Shown: positions 9,809 through 18,730 of the stretch, one piece after another | Position numbering within the stretch: the stretch's first letter is position 1 | How the letters are laid out: the number at the start of each line of letters is the position of its first letter | NCBI GenBank assembly: GCA_934234215.1 | Contig: CAKQHB010000004.1 | Span: 1 to 64,000, forward strand | Direction of reading: 5' to 3' | Length of the DNA stretch: 64,000 nucleotides | From: an uncultured Cuneatibacter sp. | GTDB taxonomy: Bacteria > Bacillota > Clostridia > Lachnospirales > Lachnospiraceae | Position numbers and translations under genes: made by a program | The notes under the pieces: generated by a model | The model's input: only the letters and a program-made list of their open reading frames with translations | Databases searched by the model: none | Told to the model about the DNA's origin: nothing

Positions 9809-9829
9809 CACCTCCGACTCTTTTTTTGC
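9791..9829. terminator. Bidirectional intrinsic terminator
   Basis: An imperfect hairpin pairs AGAGCCGGAAGTG with CACCTCCGACTCT and is followed by seven T on the plus strand. The minus strand also ends in a T run, so it can end both the mutS2/two-component transcript and the convergent MATE transcript. The kinase stop codon forms the loop. Confidence 0.85.
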
Positions 9830-9834
9830 ATAAA

Positions 9835-11220
9835 TCACACTTTAATCTTCATCCATTTACCAGTACGATACCGCAAAGAAGTCAGGATCAATCGCGTCAT
9901 CTGATCGGCCACGATACCACACCAGATACCAGCCATGCCCCAATCCAGAATGTAACAAGCCGTGTAAGACACAACGGTACGAACGATCGTAACACTGATA
10001 GTAGACGCGATGGTTGTATACAGCACATCACCGGCACCACGCAGGCTTCCGGTAAAGACAACCTGCGGAATCTGGAACAGCACGATGATCACTGTGATTC
10101 GCGTGATGATCACACCAACATCGATAATATCCGGTTCCGTAAAGTACAGCTGATAGAATGGCTTTCCACCAATCAGGAACAGGATCGACAGGATAATTGC
10201 AATTGTCAGACCCATGATCTGACAGATGTTTCCGTAGCGGGATGCCTGCTTCGGATCTTTTCGACCAAGGCTCTGTCCGATCAATGCAACGGATGCTGCC
10301 TGCAGACCATCACCGAAGGAAAAGGACAAGCTCAGGATGTTCATGCCGACCTGATGTGCTGCCATGGGGCCAGTGCCCATGTGAGCTGCCATCATGGAGG
10401 TCGCCATAAATCCGATACGCATGAGGATCTGCTCTAAGAAGACGCTGGAGCCCAGCTTGACTGCCGGAAGCAGCGGCTTCATGGAGAAGTGCAGCTTATC
10501 AGAGAACCAGTACTGCACACTCAAGAATCCATCTGCATGGAACAGAGAGCGGATACTCATGATGCAGGCTATGACAGTACCGAGAACCGTTGCTATCGCC
10601 GCACCCTGAATACCCAGCGCCGGAAATCCCAGATGTCCGTTGATCAGCAGCCAGTTAAATGCCACATTGACACCGGAAGAGGTCAGGTTTGTGCGCATAG
10701 CGATCTTGGTATTGCCCGCACCTCTCTGTGCCGCATTGATGACCATGGACAGCGTATTGAAAATCATGCAGCCCATAATAATCCGGAAATACAGCACTGC
10801 ACTTCCATGAGTCTCCTCGTTCGATCCACAGAAATCAATGATGGGATCTGCCAATGTCACACATGCAATACTGATCACAACGGACAACACCGCTACAAAT
10901 GCCAGCAGCGCCATCAGGCTGCGGTTTGCATCTTCTCTGCGCTCCTCACCGCGTCTGCGGGCGATGATGGCAGAGGTTGCCACGTTCGTCGCAATAAATG
11001 CCGCCAGTCCCATAAACTTCGGCTGTGTCGTAAGTCCAACTGCTGCGACTGCTTCGGAACCAATCGTGCTGACCATCATCGTGTCGATCATGCCCGCCAG
11101 CGCAATAAAAAAAGACTCCACGACGGAAGGCCACGCCATGCGCAGAACCGTCTGGACTTCTTCTTTTTCGAAGCCGCGCCTTTTCCTCGTCTGTTTCTCC
11201 TCGTCCACTCTTTCCTCCAT
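9835..11220 (-). CDS. MATE family efflux transporter
   Basis: Multidrug/toxin extrusion antiporter with about 12 membrane segments and two repeated halves (LRMAWPSVVESFFIALAG near the start, FSMKPLLPAVKLGSSVFLEQ at the midpoint). It probably exports organic cations or metabolites using Na+ or H+. I place the start at the ATG at 11220 (461 residues). A GTG four codons later has GGAGG five bases upstream and may be the true start. A longer frame to 11334 begins inside a terminator-like hairpin and is unlikely. Confidence 0.88.
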   Translation of the reverse strand: MEERVDEEKQTRKRRGFEKEEVQTVLRMAWPSVVESFFIALAGMIDTMMVSTIGSEAVAAVGLTTQPKFMGLAAFIATNVATSAIIARRRGEERREDANRSLMALLAFVAVLSVVISIACVTLADPIIDFCGSNEETHGSAVLYFRIIMGCMIFNTLSMVINAAQRGAGNTKIAMRTNLTSSGVNVAFNWLLINGHLGFPALGIQGAAIATVLGTVIACIMSIRSLFHADGFLSVQYWFSDKLHFSMKPLLPAVKLGSSVFLEQILMRIGFMATSMMAAHMGTGPMAAHQVGMNILSLSFSFGDGLQAASVALIGQSLGRKDPKQASRYGNICQIMGLTIAIILSILFLIGGKPFYQLYFTEPDIIDVGVIITRITVIIVLFQIPQVVFTGSLRGAGDVLYTTIASTISVTIVRTVVSYTACYILDWGMAGIWCGIVADQMTRLILTSLRYRTGKWMKIKV

Positions 11221-11320
11221 TCCGAAGCGTTTCTCGGCAGGTAGTGGAAGGGTACGCAGGTAAGCTTCCACCACCAAGCAACACCATGTTTGTGACGCTC
11301 CGGCACAAACTGGGTGAATG

Positions 11321-11350
11321 AAAAAAGAGCTCATCCGCCTCTTTTTTTTA
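11321..11350 (-). terminator. Terminator-like hairpin after the DUF885 peptidase gene
   Basis: AAAAAAGAG pairs with CTCTTTTTT around a nine-base loop about 100 bases after the DUF885 stop. The stem is mostly A-U, so it may be weak and allow read-through into the MATE gene. Confidence 0.5.
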
Positions 11351-11449
11351 TTCTGCCCTCTCTCAAAAAATTAACAATTAGTTGATTTAACTTTAACACA
11401 CTTTCTACGTTCCCGCAAGAGACGGCACCACCGAAAAACCGACTCGTTC

Positions 11450-13186
11450 TTATCGGTATTCCGAGCCTTGCTTCTGCACGATCACTTCCTCATAATCCGG
11501 CGCGTCCATGTACAGACTACGGAATCCGTGAAAGAAATCATTCCGCTGCTCCGGTGTCAGCTCCAGCACTTTTCGAAACGTCTCCAGCGACACATTGCTC
11601 AGAGAGAACAGCAATCTCGTATAGTCATCCCGCTCGTAGCCAAACTCCTGCTCCCAGTCACAGATCGTCTTCATTCCATAATAATAAGCGGTGAAGTAAC
11701 CCGGCATATTTTCCTGCGCCCGCACCTGTCCTCTTGCGGTCTTTTCATCAAAGCCCAGCTCCTTCTGATACAGCTTTACAACCTCTGCGATGGGACGACC
11801 GTAGTAATACAGCATCAGATCTGCCTGAATGCGCACAGCGGTATGATGGCGGCGGTAGGAGACAAACAGCGGGAAGAACGGATCTTCCGCATACAGATTC
11901 TCATACACACGCTCCGTGCGGTGCGCCATGCCTTCCATGATGGCGATGCTCTTTGCACCGATCTTCATCGTCTCCGGAATCGGATCCGAAATCGTGCGCA
12001 CATACTGCACATGATGTCCCGGATATGCCTCGTGCAGACAGTTCATCTTCATCCAGCCATCGGTGATCGCCCGATAGTTATACTGGTTCAGGAACATGCC
12101 GCCGTGTGCCGGACGTTCCTCAATATCGCCATCGGAATAACCTCCCCACGGGAAGGACTCCCGCAGCTTCCACGGTGTCGGCATGAGATCACAAATCTCC
12201 TCCTCCGGCAACGGAACGATGCTGTGTGCCAGCGCCCGGGTACGCTTCAGATAACCAGCTGCGCGGGTAAACATTTCCTCCGGACTGTCCGCTGGTCCTG
12301 CATAGCGCAGCAGCAGCTCATTCACTCCGTTCATCGTTTCCGGCGCTTTCTCGCCTTTGCCCGCAGCAAGCACAGCCGCGCGGTCAAAGCAATCCTTCCG
12401 CGTCTTTTCCATCTCGGACTCGCCCCAGCGCAGAAGTTCAGACAGCTTTACGCCCAGATTGTTCCACAGCAGCGTCTCATATTCGCCCTCCGGCATTTGG
12501 AGCGTGCGCACTTCATCCGGCTGAACGTCCTTCTGCTCTCCGGCAGCGTCCAGGCGATCCGCCAGCTCGTCCGCATACTGTTCCAGAAGCTTCGCGGTCT
12601 CCTCGCGGCACGCCTCCAGCTCCGGCTGATCGCCCCAGCTCGGTTCCGCAAACAGCGGATTCGGGGACTTTCTTGCCTGCTCCTGCTCCCAGGAACCGAC
12701 ACGCAGCTCGTCCGCCCCCGCAAGCAATGTCGCTCTCGTGCTCTGCTGCGCATCCACAGATAGCTCGCCGATCCAGCCCCGGATCGCATCCCACACATCC
12801 GGCAGCTGCTCCCAGATCTTCATCAACAGCTGCTTTCTCGTTTCCGGATCCCGATGATCTCTCCGCAGCGCATCCTCTCTCCACAGGATTGCGCCCAGCG
12901 CCTGTCCCGGATTGCGGTACATGCCCTTAATCTGTCCGGCTAAGCCTTCTGCGAAATCTTCCAGATGTCCTTTTACCACATCAAACTGCGGCTCCGGCAC
13001 CGGCAATTCCTGCACCTGCTGTTTCAACTGTGCTAACGTCTCCGTCAGCTCTGCCTGACGCTCTTTTTTCGGACAAAAAATCTGCTCCTCAAATTCTTTG
13101 CGGCTGTTTAATTCATAGGAAAACGATGCTAATTTCTGATCCAGCAGGCGATACTGCGCCCGGATCTGCTCTGTCGTTGTGTTCAT
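11450..13186 (-). CDS. DUF885-family predicted metallopeptidase
   Basis: A 578-residue cytosolic protein with no signal peptide. The strongest motif is LHEAYPGHH (HExxxHH-like), the putative zinc site of the DUF885 family. TARGQVRAQENMPGYFTAYYYG near the C-terminus is also typical. The family is annotated as peptidase-like, with few members characterised. The start at 13186 has GAGGG eight bases upstream. Its place after an M20 amidohydrolase and Opp genes supports a role in breaking down imported peptides, which is inference from context. Confidence 0.8.
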   Translation of the reverse strand: MNTTTEQIRAQYRLLDQKLASFSYELNSRKEFEEQIFCPKKERQAELTETLAQLKQQVQELPVPEPQFDVVKGHLEDFAEGLAGQIKGMYRNPGQALGAILWREDALRRDHRDPETRKQLLMKIWEQLPDVWDAIRGWIGELSVDAQQSTRATLLAGADELRVGSWEQEQARKSPNPLFAEPSWGDQPELEACREETAKLLEQYADELADRLDAAGEQKDVQPDEVRTLQMPEGEYETLLWNNLGVKLSELLRWGESEMEKTRKDCFDRAAVLAAGKGEKAPETMNGVNELLLRYAGPADSPEEMFTRAAGYLKRTRALAHSIVPLPEEEICDLMPTPWKLRESFPWGGYSDGDIEERPAHGGMFLNQYNYRAITDGWMKMNCLHEAYPGHHVQYVRTISDPIPETMKIGAKSIAIMEGMAHRTERVYENLYAEDPFFPLFVSYRRHHTAVRIQADLMLYYYGRPIAEVVKLYQKELGFDEKTARGQVRAQENMPGYFTAYYYGMKTICDWEQEFGYERDDYTRLLFSLSNVSLETFRKVLELTPEQRNDFFHGFRSLYMDAPDYEEVIVQKQGSEYR

Positions 13187-13225
13187 ATTAAAATCCCTCT
13201 CAGCTGGAAACTCCATGTAGAAATG

Positions 13226-13269
13226 TCGCCGGAAAAACGCATGGCTCAAAAAGCCCGTTCTTCCGGCGA
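13226..13269 (-). promoter_or_regulatory. Hairpin between the M20 and DUF885 genes
   Basis: TCGCCGGAA pairs with TTCCGGCGA, with an inner GGGCT/AGCC stem, just upstream of the DUF885 ribosome-binding region. No clear T tract follows, so it may stabilise or attenuate the message instead of ending it. Confidence 0.4.
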
Positions 13270-13298
13270 TTCTTTTCTCTTATTTTTAAAATAACGAA

Positions 13299-14711
13299 TT
13301 ATTTTACAAGGTGCGGCTTTACGTCTGCGGGGATCAGGCACTCGTATGGAGGCTCGTCCTTAATACGCTCCTTGAACTCTTCGGTTGCCTTCTCGATCAG
13401 CTCCGGATGCTCGATCAGTGTGATCGCTGCATCTGCCATAACCTCAGATGCCAGCAGTGCTCCCTTCTTTGCGATGCTGGATTTGCCCTGACCAGTCCAC
13501 TGCCAGCTATGAGCGCCTGCGCCGTAGCTGTAGCAGGCGGTGTTGATCTGTGCGGTGGGAACGACCCAGCTGACATCACCCACATCGGTGGAGCCCATGC
13601 TGTATTCTTCCGTGTGGTTGCTCGGTACAAAATAATCATTCAGCTCAGAAGCTGCAATGTTTTCGCGCAGCGCCTTCTTATCCGCAATATCATTTGTTAC
13701 CGCATTGTACCACATTTCTTCCGGTGCACTCTCCTTGAATGCCTTGGCATAAGCACGCTCCTCAGCGGTGTACTCCGGCACTCCGACTCTGCGGAAGGAC
13801 TCTGCATATACATCCTCCAATGTAAAGTTCGGAACGGTGTTGTACAGACCCTCATCAAAGATAATATCTACCGTTGTGCCGGTCATCAGCGCTGCACCTC
13901 TTGCGATATCGCACACACGGTCAAACAGCTTCCGTACCTTTGCACCGGTAGTAGAACGAACGAGATACTTCACTCTGGATTCTGCCTGCACCACATTCGG
14001 GGAATGTCCGCCTGCATCTATGTATGCATAGTGCACGCGCTCCGTAGATTCCATATGCTCTCTCAGATAGTTGACACCAACGCTCATCAGCTCTGCGGCA
14101 TCCAGTGCACTGCGGCCAAGATGCGGTGCACCTGCTGCATGGCTGGATACACCGTGGAAATCAAAATAGCACTGGATACAGGCCAGAGAAGATCCGCTCT
14201 CTACTTTATTCAGAAGACCCGGATGCCAGGTCAAAGCGATGTCACAGTCGTCAAAAAAGCCGTCTCTTGCCAGATATGCCTTACCGCTGCCGCTCTCCTC
14301 TGCCGGGCAGCCTACCATCTTGACTGTACCATGACCGGGATGCTGCTCCAGATAATCCTTCACTGCCAGCGCTGCACCGATGGCACCCGTACCTAACAGG
14401 TGATGGCCGCAGCCATGTCCGCGGTCGGTCTCCTCCAATGGTGCATACTCCGGCTTGTCCGCTGTCTGGCTCATGCCATACAGCGCATCATACTCTGCCA
14501 GCAGGCAGATTACCGGCTTGCCGCTGCCGTATGTACCAACATAAGCCGTCTCCATACCGGCAACCGGACTTTCTACTGCAAAACCGTGCTCAGCCAAAAA
14601 TGCTTTCATTACCTCTGCGGACTGGAACTCTTCAAAACCAGTCTCTGCATAGCCCCAGATCTTGCTTAGCAGTGTGTACAGCTCATCTCCATACTTCTCT
14701 ACCATTCCCAT
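13299..14711 (-). CDS. M20 family amidohydrolase, AbgB-like
   Basis: Metal-dependent amidohydrolase of 470 residues related to p-aminobenzoyl-glutamate hydrolase subunit B and indole-acetyl-amino-acid hydrolases. Metal-site motifs include LLAEYDAL, GHGCGHH and CPAEESGSGKAY. The dimerisation-domain feature FDFHGVSSHAAGAPHLGRSA is conserved. It would split an amide or peptide bond in small imported substrates. AGGAG is nine bases upstream. It lies 50 bases after oppF and is probably part of the same transcript. Confidence 0.88.
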   Translation of the reverse strand: MGMVEKYGDELYTLLSKIWGYAETGFEEFQSAEVMKAFLAEHGFAVESPVAGMETAYVGTYGSGKPVICLLAEYDALYGMSQTADKPEYAPLEETDRGHGCGHHLLGTGAIGAALAVKDYLEQHPGHGTVKMVGCPAEESGSGKAYLARDGFFDDCDIALTWHPGLLNKVESGSSLACIQCYFDFHGVSSHAAGAPHLGRSALDAAELMSVGVNYLREHMESTERVHYAYIDAGGHSPNVVQAESRVKYLVRSTTGAKVRKLFDRVCDIARGAALMTGTTVDIIFDEGLYNTVPNFTLEDVYAESFRRVGVPEYTAEERAYAKAFKESAPEEMWYNAVTNDIADKKALRENIAASELNDYFVPSNHTEEYSMGSTDVGDVSWVVPTAQINTACYSYGAGAHSWQWTGQGKSSIAKKGALLASEVMADAAITLIEHPELIEKATEEFKERIKDEPPYECLIPADVKPHLVK

Positions 14712-14761
14712 GACACCGTTCTCCTTGTATTTTTTTAATTTATTCTGTCAAACTATTGGGC

Positions 14762-15751
14762 TTAGCCTACTTCCGGGAAGTGACACGCCACCTGACGATC
14801 TCCGATCTGACGCATCTGCGGCATCTCCGCAGCACACTTCTCCGTTGCCTTCGGACATCTGGTCCGGAACGGGCATCCGCTGGGCGGATTGATCGGGCTG
14901 GGCAGCTCACCCTGCAGGATGATACGCTCTCTGCTCTTTGCAACCTTCGGGTCCGGGATCGGAACTGCGGACAGCAGTGCCTTTGTATACGGATGCATCG
15001 GGCTGCGGTACAGGCTGACACTCTCTCCGATCTCCATCATGTGTCCCAGATACATAACACCGATTCGATCGGAAATATGCTTTACCATACTCAGATCGTG
15101 GGCAACGAACAGATAAGAAATCCCCATTGTCTCCTGAACGTGCTTTAACAGGTTGATGATCTGCGCCTGAATGGAAACATCCAGTGCGGAGATCGGCTCA
15201 TCACAGATAATAAACTCAGGATCCAGTGCCAGTGTTCTCGCGATGGAGATACGCTGTCTCTGTCCACCGGAGAACTCGTGAGGATAACGTCTGATGTGGT
15301 CCGGCTTCAATCCAACGATCTGCAGCAGCTCCACAACGCGCTCCTCCTGCTCTTTCTGACTGCCATGCAGGTTGTGGATCACCATCGGCTCCCGGATGAT
15401 CTCACCAACCGTCATACGAGGGTTCAGGGATGCATACGGATCCTGGAAGATCATCTGGACTCTCTTGCGGAACTTCTTTTCTGCATCGCCCTTTAATTTC
15501 GTGATATCTTCACCATCATACAGAACCTTACCGGATGTGACCGGATTGATCTTTACGATGGTACGTCCCAGGGTGGACTTACCGCAGCCGGACTCGCCGA
15601 CCAGACCAAATGTCTCACCCTTATAGACATCAAATGTTACATCATCAACTGCTTTTACGATCTGCTTCTTCTGAAACAGTCCGTTGGTCACATCGAAATA
15701 TGTCTTCAGATGCTCGACCTGCAGAATGGGGGTCTGATTGTCTGTACTCAT
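14762..15751 (-). CDS. oppF: Oligopeptide ABC transporter ATP-binding protein OppF
   Basis: ATPase of 329 residues with Walker A GESGCGKST, signature EFSGGQRQRISIARTL, Walker B EFIICDEPISALD, and the C-terminal oligopeptide-transporter extension with its cysteine cluster (SGCPFRTRCPKATEKC), which often binds an iron-sulfur centre. The ATG at 15751 overlaps the oppD stop as ATGA, so the two are translationally coupled. Confidence 0.93.
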   Translation of the reverse strand: MSTDNQTPILQVEHLKTYFDVTNGLFQKKQIVKAVDDVTFDVYKGETFGLVGESGCGKSTLGRTIVKINPVTSGKVLYDGEDITKLKGDAEKKFRKRVQMIFQDPYASLNPRMTVGEIIREPMVIHNLHGSQKEQEERVVELLQIVGLKPDHIRRYPHEFSGGQRQRISIARTLALDPEFIICDEPISALDVSIQAQIINLLKHVQETMGISYLFVAHDLSMVKHISDRIGVMYLGHMMEIGESVSLYRSPMHPYTKALLSAVPIPDPKVAKSRERIILQGELPSPINPPSGCPFRTRCPKATEKCAAEMPQMRQIGDRQVACHFPEVG

Positions 15752-16755
15752 TCGGCTAACCCTCTCTTTCTGGCCTCTTCCAGCCAACATGCACAGCTGT
15801 GTGTCTCAGAATACTGTGTTACCTCCGGCATCTGCTGCTTACAGATCTTCATCGCCTTCTCACAGCGGTCTACGAACGGACAGCCTGCAGGCGGTGCCAG
15901 CAGATCGGGCGGGGAACCGGGGATCGGACGAAGCTCTTCTTCATCCTTTTCCGGATTGTGTACGCAGGACAGAAGACCCATGGTGTACGGATGCTTCGGC
16001 TCATAGAAGATCTCCTCGTCGGTACCGATCTCCACGACCTTGCCGCCATACATGATGGCGATACGGTCACACATTCTCGCTACAACACCAAGGTCGTGGG
16101 TGATCATGATGGCGGAAGAGCTGGTCTTCTTCGTCATCTCCATGATCAGCTCCAGCACCTGTGCCTGAATGGTAACATCCAGTGCCGTAGTCGGCTCGTC
16201 GGCAATGATGAGCTTCGGCTCACATGCCAGCGCGATCGCGATGATGATACGCTGTCTCATACCGCCGGAAAACTCGTGGGGATACTGCTTCAGACGCTTT
16301 TCCGGGGAAGGAATGCCGACCTGACGCATCAGCTCAATGGCACGCGCCTCGGCTTCTTTTTTTGTCATCTTTGTGTGGTTCAGCAGCGGCTCGGTGAGCT
16401 GCTTGCCGATAGTCAAAACCGGATTCAGGAATGTCATCGGATCCTGGAAGATCATTGCGATCTCTTTTCCTCTCAGGTCCCACATCATCTTTCTGTAGTC
16501 CTGACGATTTGCATAGTGGCTTCTTGTCAGGTCGTGACCATTGAACATGATCTCACCTTCGCACATATGACCGTTTCTGGCAAGCAGACCCATCACGGAA
16601 TACATCGTCTGGCTCTTGCCGCTTCCGCTCTCGCCAACGATACCTAAGATTTCACGCTCGCCCACATTGAAAGATACATCACGGACCGCATGTACCACAC
16701 CCTGATCGGTGGTGAAATCAACGCTCATATTCTTTACTTCAAGTAACTGACTCAT
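15748..16755 (-). CDS. oppD: Oligopeptide ABC transporter ATP-binding protein OppD
   Basis: Second ATPase, 335 residues: Walker A GESGSGKSQ, signature EFSGGMRQRIIIAIAL, Walker B LIIADEPTTALD and the C-terminal cysteine-containing segment (AGCPFVDRCEKAMKIC). AAAGGA precedes the ATG. With OppF it forms the nucleotide-binding heterodimer driving peptide import. Confidence 0.93.
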   Translation of the reverse strand: MSQLLEVKNMSVDFTTDQGVVHAVRDVSFNVGEREILGIVGESGSGKSQTMYSVMGLLARNGHMCEGEIMFNGHDLTRSHYANRQDYRKMMWDLRGKEIAMIFQDPMTFLNPVLTIGKQLTEPLLNHTKMTKKEAEARAIELMRQVGIPSPEKRLKQYPHEFSGGMRQRIIIAIALACEPKLIIADEPTTALDVTIQAQVLELIMEMTKKTSSSAIMITHDLGVVARMCDRIAIMYGGKVVEIGTDEEIFYEPKHPYTMGLLSCVHNPEKDEEELRPIPGSPPDLLAPPAGCPFVDRCEKAMKICKQQMPEVTQYSETHSCACWLEEARKRGLAE

Positions 16756-16774
16756 GATTTACGATCCTTTCTGT

Positions 16775-17692
16775 TTATTTTTTCTTCGGGTCTAATGCTT
16801 CGCCAACACCATCGCCGATAAAGTTCAGTGCAAGTACCGTCAGGCAGATCGCCATTACCGGCCAGATGATCTGGATCGGATACTGGGTCAGCTGCGCTCT
16901 CGCTTCGTTACAGAGAGTACCCCAGCTTGCCTGCGGTAAGGAAATACCAATACCGATGAATGCCAGGAATGCCTCGGTGAAAATCGCATCCGGAACCATC
17001 ATCGTTGCGGAAACTACGATCGGTCCCATACTGTTGATGATCAGATGCTTGAACAGGATACGCTTCTTGCTGGCGCCGATGACGTAAGCTGCCATCGCAA
17101 ATTCCTGCTGCTTCAAGGTCTGGATCTGAGTACGAACCTGTCTTGCCATACCGATCCAGGAAGAAATACTGATACCAACCAGAACGGAATAGATATTCGA
17201 ACCAAGCACCAGCATAATCAGGATTACGTATAACATGGACGGAATTGAGTAAATACAGTCGATAATACGCATCATCACCATATCTACCTTGCCGCCGGCA
17301 TAACCGGCAATACCGCCGTAGACAACACCGATGATCAGATTCAGGATCGCCGCCAGGAAACCAACCATCAGACTGATTCTTGCACCGTACATCAGACGGG
17401 TCAGAATGTCACGGCCGAACTTATCAGTTCCCAGCAGATGTGCCATACAGGGCATGATGTTTACGTCATCGCTCATGCCATCATAAGTATACGGAGAGAT
17501 GATCGGAACAAAGATTGCAAGCAGGATCATAATTCCCAGGAAGATCAGACTGATCAGCGCCAGTTTATTTTTCTTGAAACGTCCCCAGGCATCCTGCAGG
17601 TAAGTCTTACTGTCCATTGCGATGAACTCGGAATTGCGTTCCTCTTCAGGCAACGGAGCAAACATATCATCAGAAATTGTATTCATTGCCAT
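16775..17692 (-). CDS. oppC: Oligopeptide ABC transporter permease OppC
   Basis: Membrane permease of 305 residues. It has an N-terminal OppC domain with TM1 at ~40-60 and five further segments. The coupling loop contains RVQTQTLKQQEF-like sequence followed by the EAA-type region AAYVIGASKKRILFKHLI. GGAGG lies seven bases upstream of the ATG. Confidence 0.92.
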   Translation of the reverse strand: MAMNTISDDMFAPLPEEERNSEFIAMDSKTYLQDAWGRFKKNKLALISLIFLGIMILLAIFVPIISPYTYDGMSDDVNIMPCMAHLLGTDKFGRDILTRLMYGARISLMVGFLAAILNLIIGVVYGGIAGYAGGKVDMVMMRIIDCIYSIPSMLYVILIMLVLGSNIYSVLVGISISSWIGMARQVRTQIQTLKQQEFAMAAYVIGASKKRILFKHLIINSMGPIVVSATMMVPDAIFTEAFLAFIGIGISLPQASWGTLCNEARAQLTQYPIQIIWPVMAICLTVLALNFIGDGVGEALDPKKK

Positions 17693-17704
17693 TGCAGTAC
17701 CTCC

Positions 17705-18628
17705 TTACTTTCCAAGTTTGATTCTGGGATCTACGATTGCATTGACGATATCCGTCAGCAGATTTGCCAGAATAATCATTGCGCCATACAGGATCGTCAG
17801 TGCCATGATCATTGTATAGTCACGGTTTGTAATACTATTTACGAACTCAGCGCCGATTCCCGGGATGGAATACAGACTCTCGATAACGAAACTACCGGTC
17901 AGCAGGGTCGCAAACATCGGTCCGACATAAGTGATAACCGGCAGCATGGCATTTTTCAGACCATGACGCATGATCACGGTGCGATCCGGAGTACCCTTGG
18001 ACTTCGCCAGGATCATGTAGTCCTGCTTCATAACCTCCTGCATACTGGACTTTACCAGACGGGAGATAACCGCTACCGGATAGAAGGACAGACACAGCGC
18101 CGGCAATACATAGTGCAGCGGCGTGCTCAGTCCGACAAACGGCAGAACCTTTAAAGTAACACCAAACAGCAGCATCAGCAGCACACCAAGCAGGAAACTC
18201 GGAACACTGATTCCGATCGTGGAGAAGAAGATGACCAGACTCGCGATCCATTTATGTTTTGTAAAGGCTGCGATCGTACCGAGTGCGATACCGGCTACGA
18301 TCGCCCAGAGACAGGCTACCAGACCCAATCTTGCAGTGTTCGGGAATCCCTGTCCGATGATCTTGGTGATCGGTCTGCCTTTTCGGTAAATCGAAACGCC
18401 GAAGTCGCCTTTTACGACGTTTTTCATGTATGCAACATACTGTTCGCCGGTGGACTTGTCCAGACCGTACTTTTCTTCCAGCTTCTGCATAACATTTGCC
18501 GGCAGATTGGAGGTCTCGCCTGCGAAGGGAGAACCCGGAATAACGTGCATCAGAAAGAAGGTAATCGTGGCAAGGATAAACAGGGTAAAGATACCGACTG
18601 CCACACGTTTTACAATATAACGTACCAT
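17705..18628 (-). CDS. oppB: Oligopeptide ABC transporter permease OppB
   Basis: Permease partner of OppC, 307 residues and six membrane segments, beginning MVRYIVKRVAVGIFTLF as is typical of OppB/DppB. The coupling motif is KQDYMILAKSKGTPDRTVIMRH. The ATG at 18628 has GGAG about nine bases upstream; an in-frame extension to 18691 lacks one. It is the first gene of the oppBCDF run and is divergent from the S9 peptidase. Confidence 0.92.
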   Translation of the reverse strand: MVRYIVKRVAVGIFTLFILATITFFLMHVIPGSPFAGETSNLPANVMQKLEEKYGLDKSTGEQYVAYMKNVVKGDFGVSIYRKGRPITKIIGQGFPNTARLGLVACLWAIVAGIALGTIAAFTKHKWIASLVIFFSTIGISVPSFLLGVLLMLLFGVTLKVLPFVGLSTPLHYVLPALCLSFYPVAVISRLVKSSMQEVMKQDYMILAKSKGTPDRTVIMRHGLKNAMLPVITYVGPMFATLLTGSFVIESLYSIPGIGAEFVNSITNRDYTMIMALTILYGAMIILANLLTDIVNAIVDPRIKLGK

Positions 18629-18663
18629 ATTCTTTCTCCTCTCTCTCGTGTTTTTTATTTCTC

Positions 18664-18697
18664 TTGCCTTTTTATCTGCCGTGACATACAATGTATG
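18664..18697 (+). promoter_or_regulatory. Promoter of the S9 peptidase with overlapping inverted repeat
   Basis: TTGCCT and TACAAT are separated by exactly 17 bases. The -10 box is overlapped by the inverted repeat CATACA-A-TGTATG (18685-18697), a plausible operator between the divergent opp operon and the peptidase gene. Confidence 0.55.
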
Positions 18698-18730
18698 ACA
18701 AACAGAAAAGGAGGTAACCTATAGAGTACT

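Noticed and set aside
11468..12763. 431-codon plus-strand frame over the DUF885 gene
   Set aside because: Shadow of a gene with a recognisable HEAYPGHH site; no plausible start signal.
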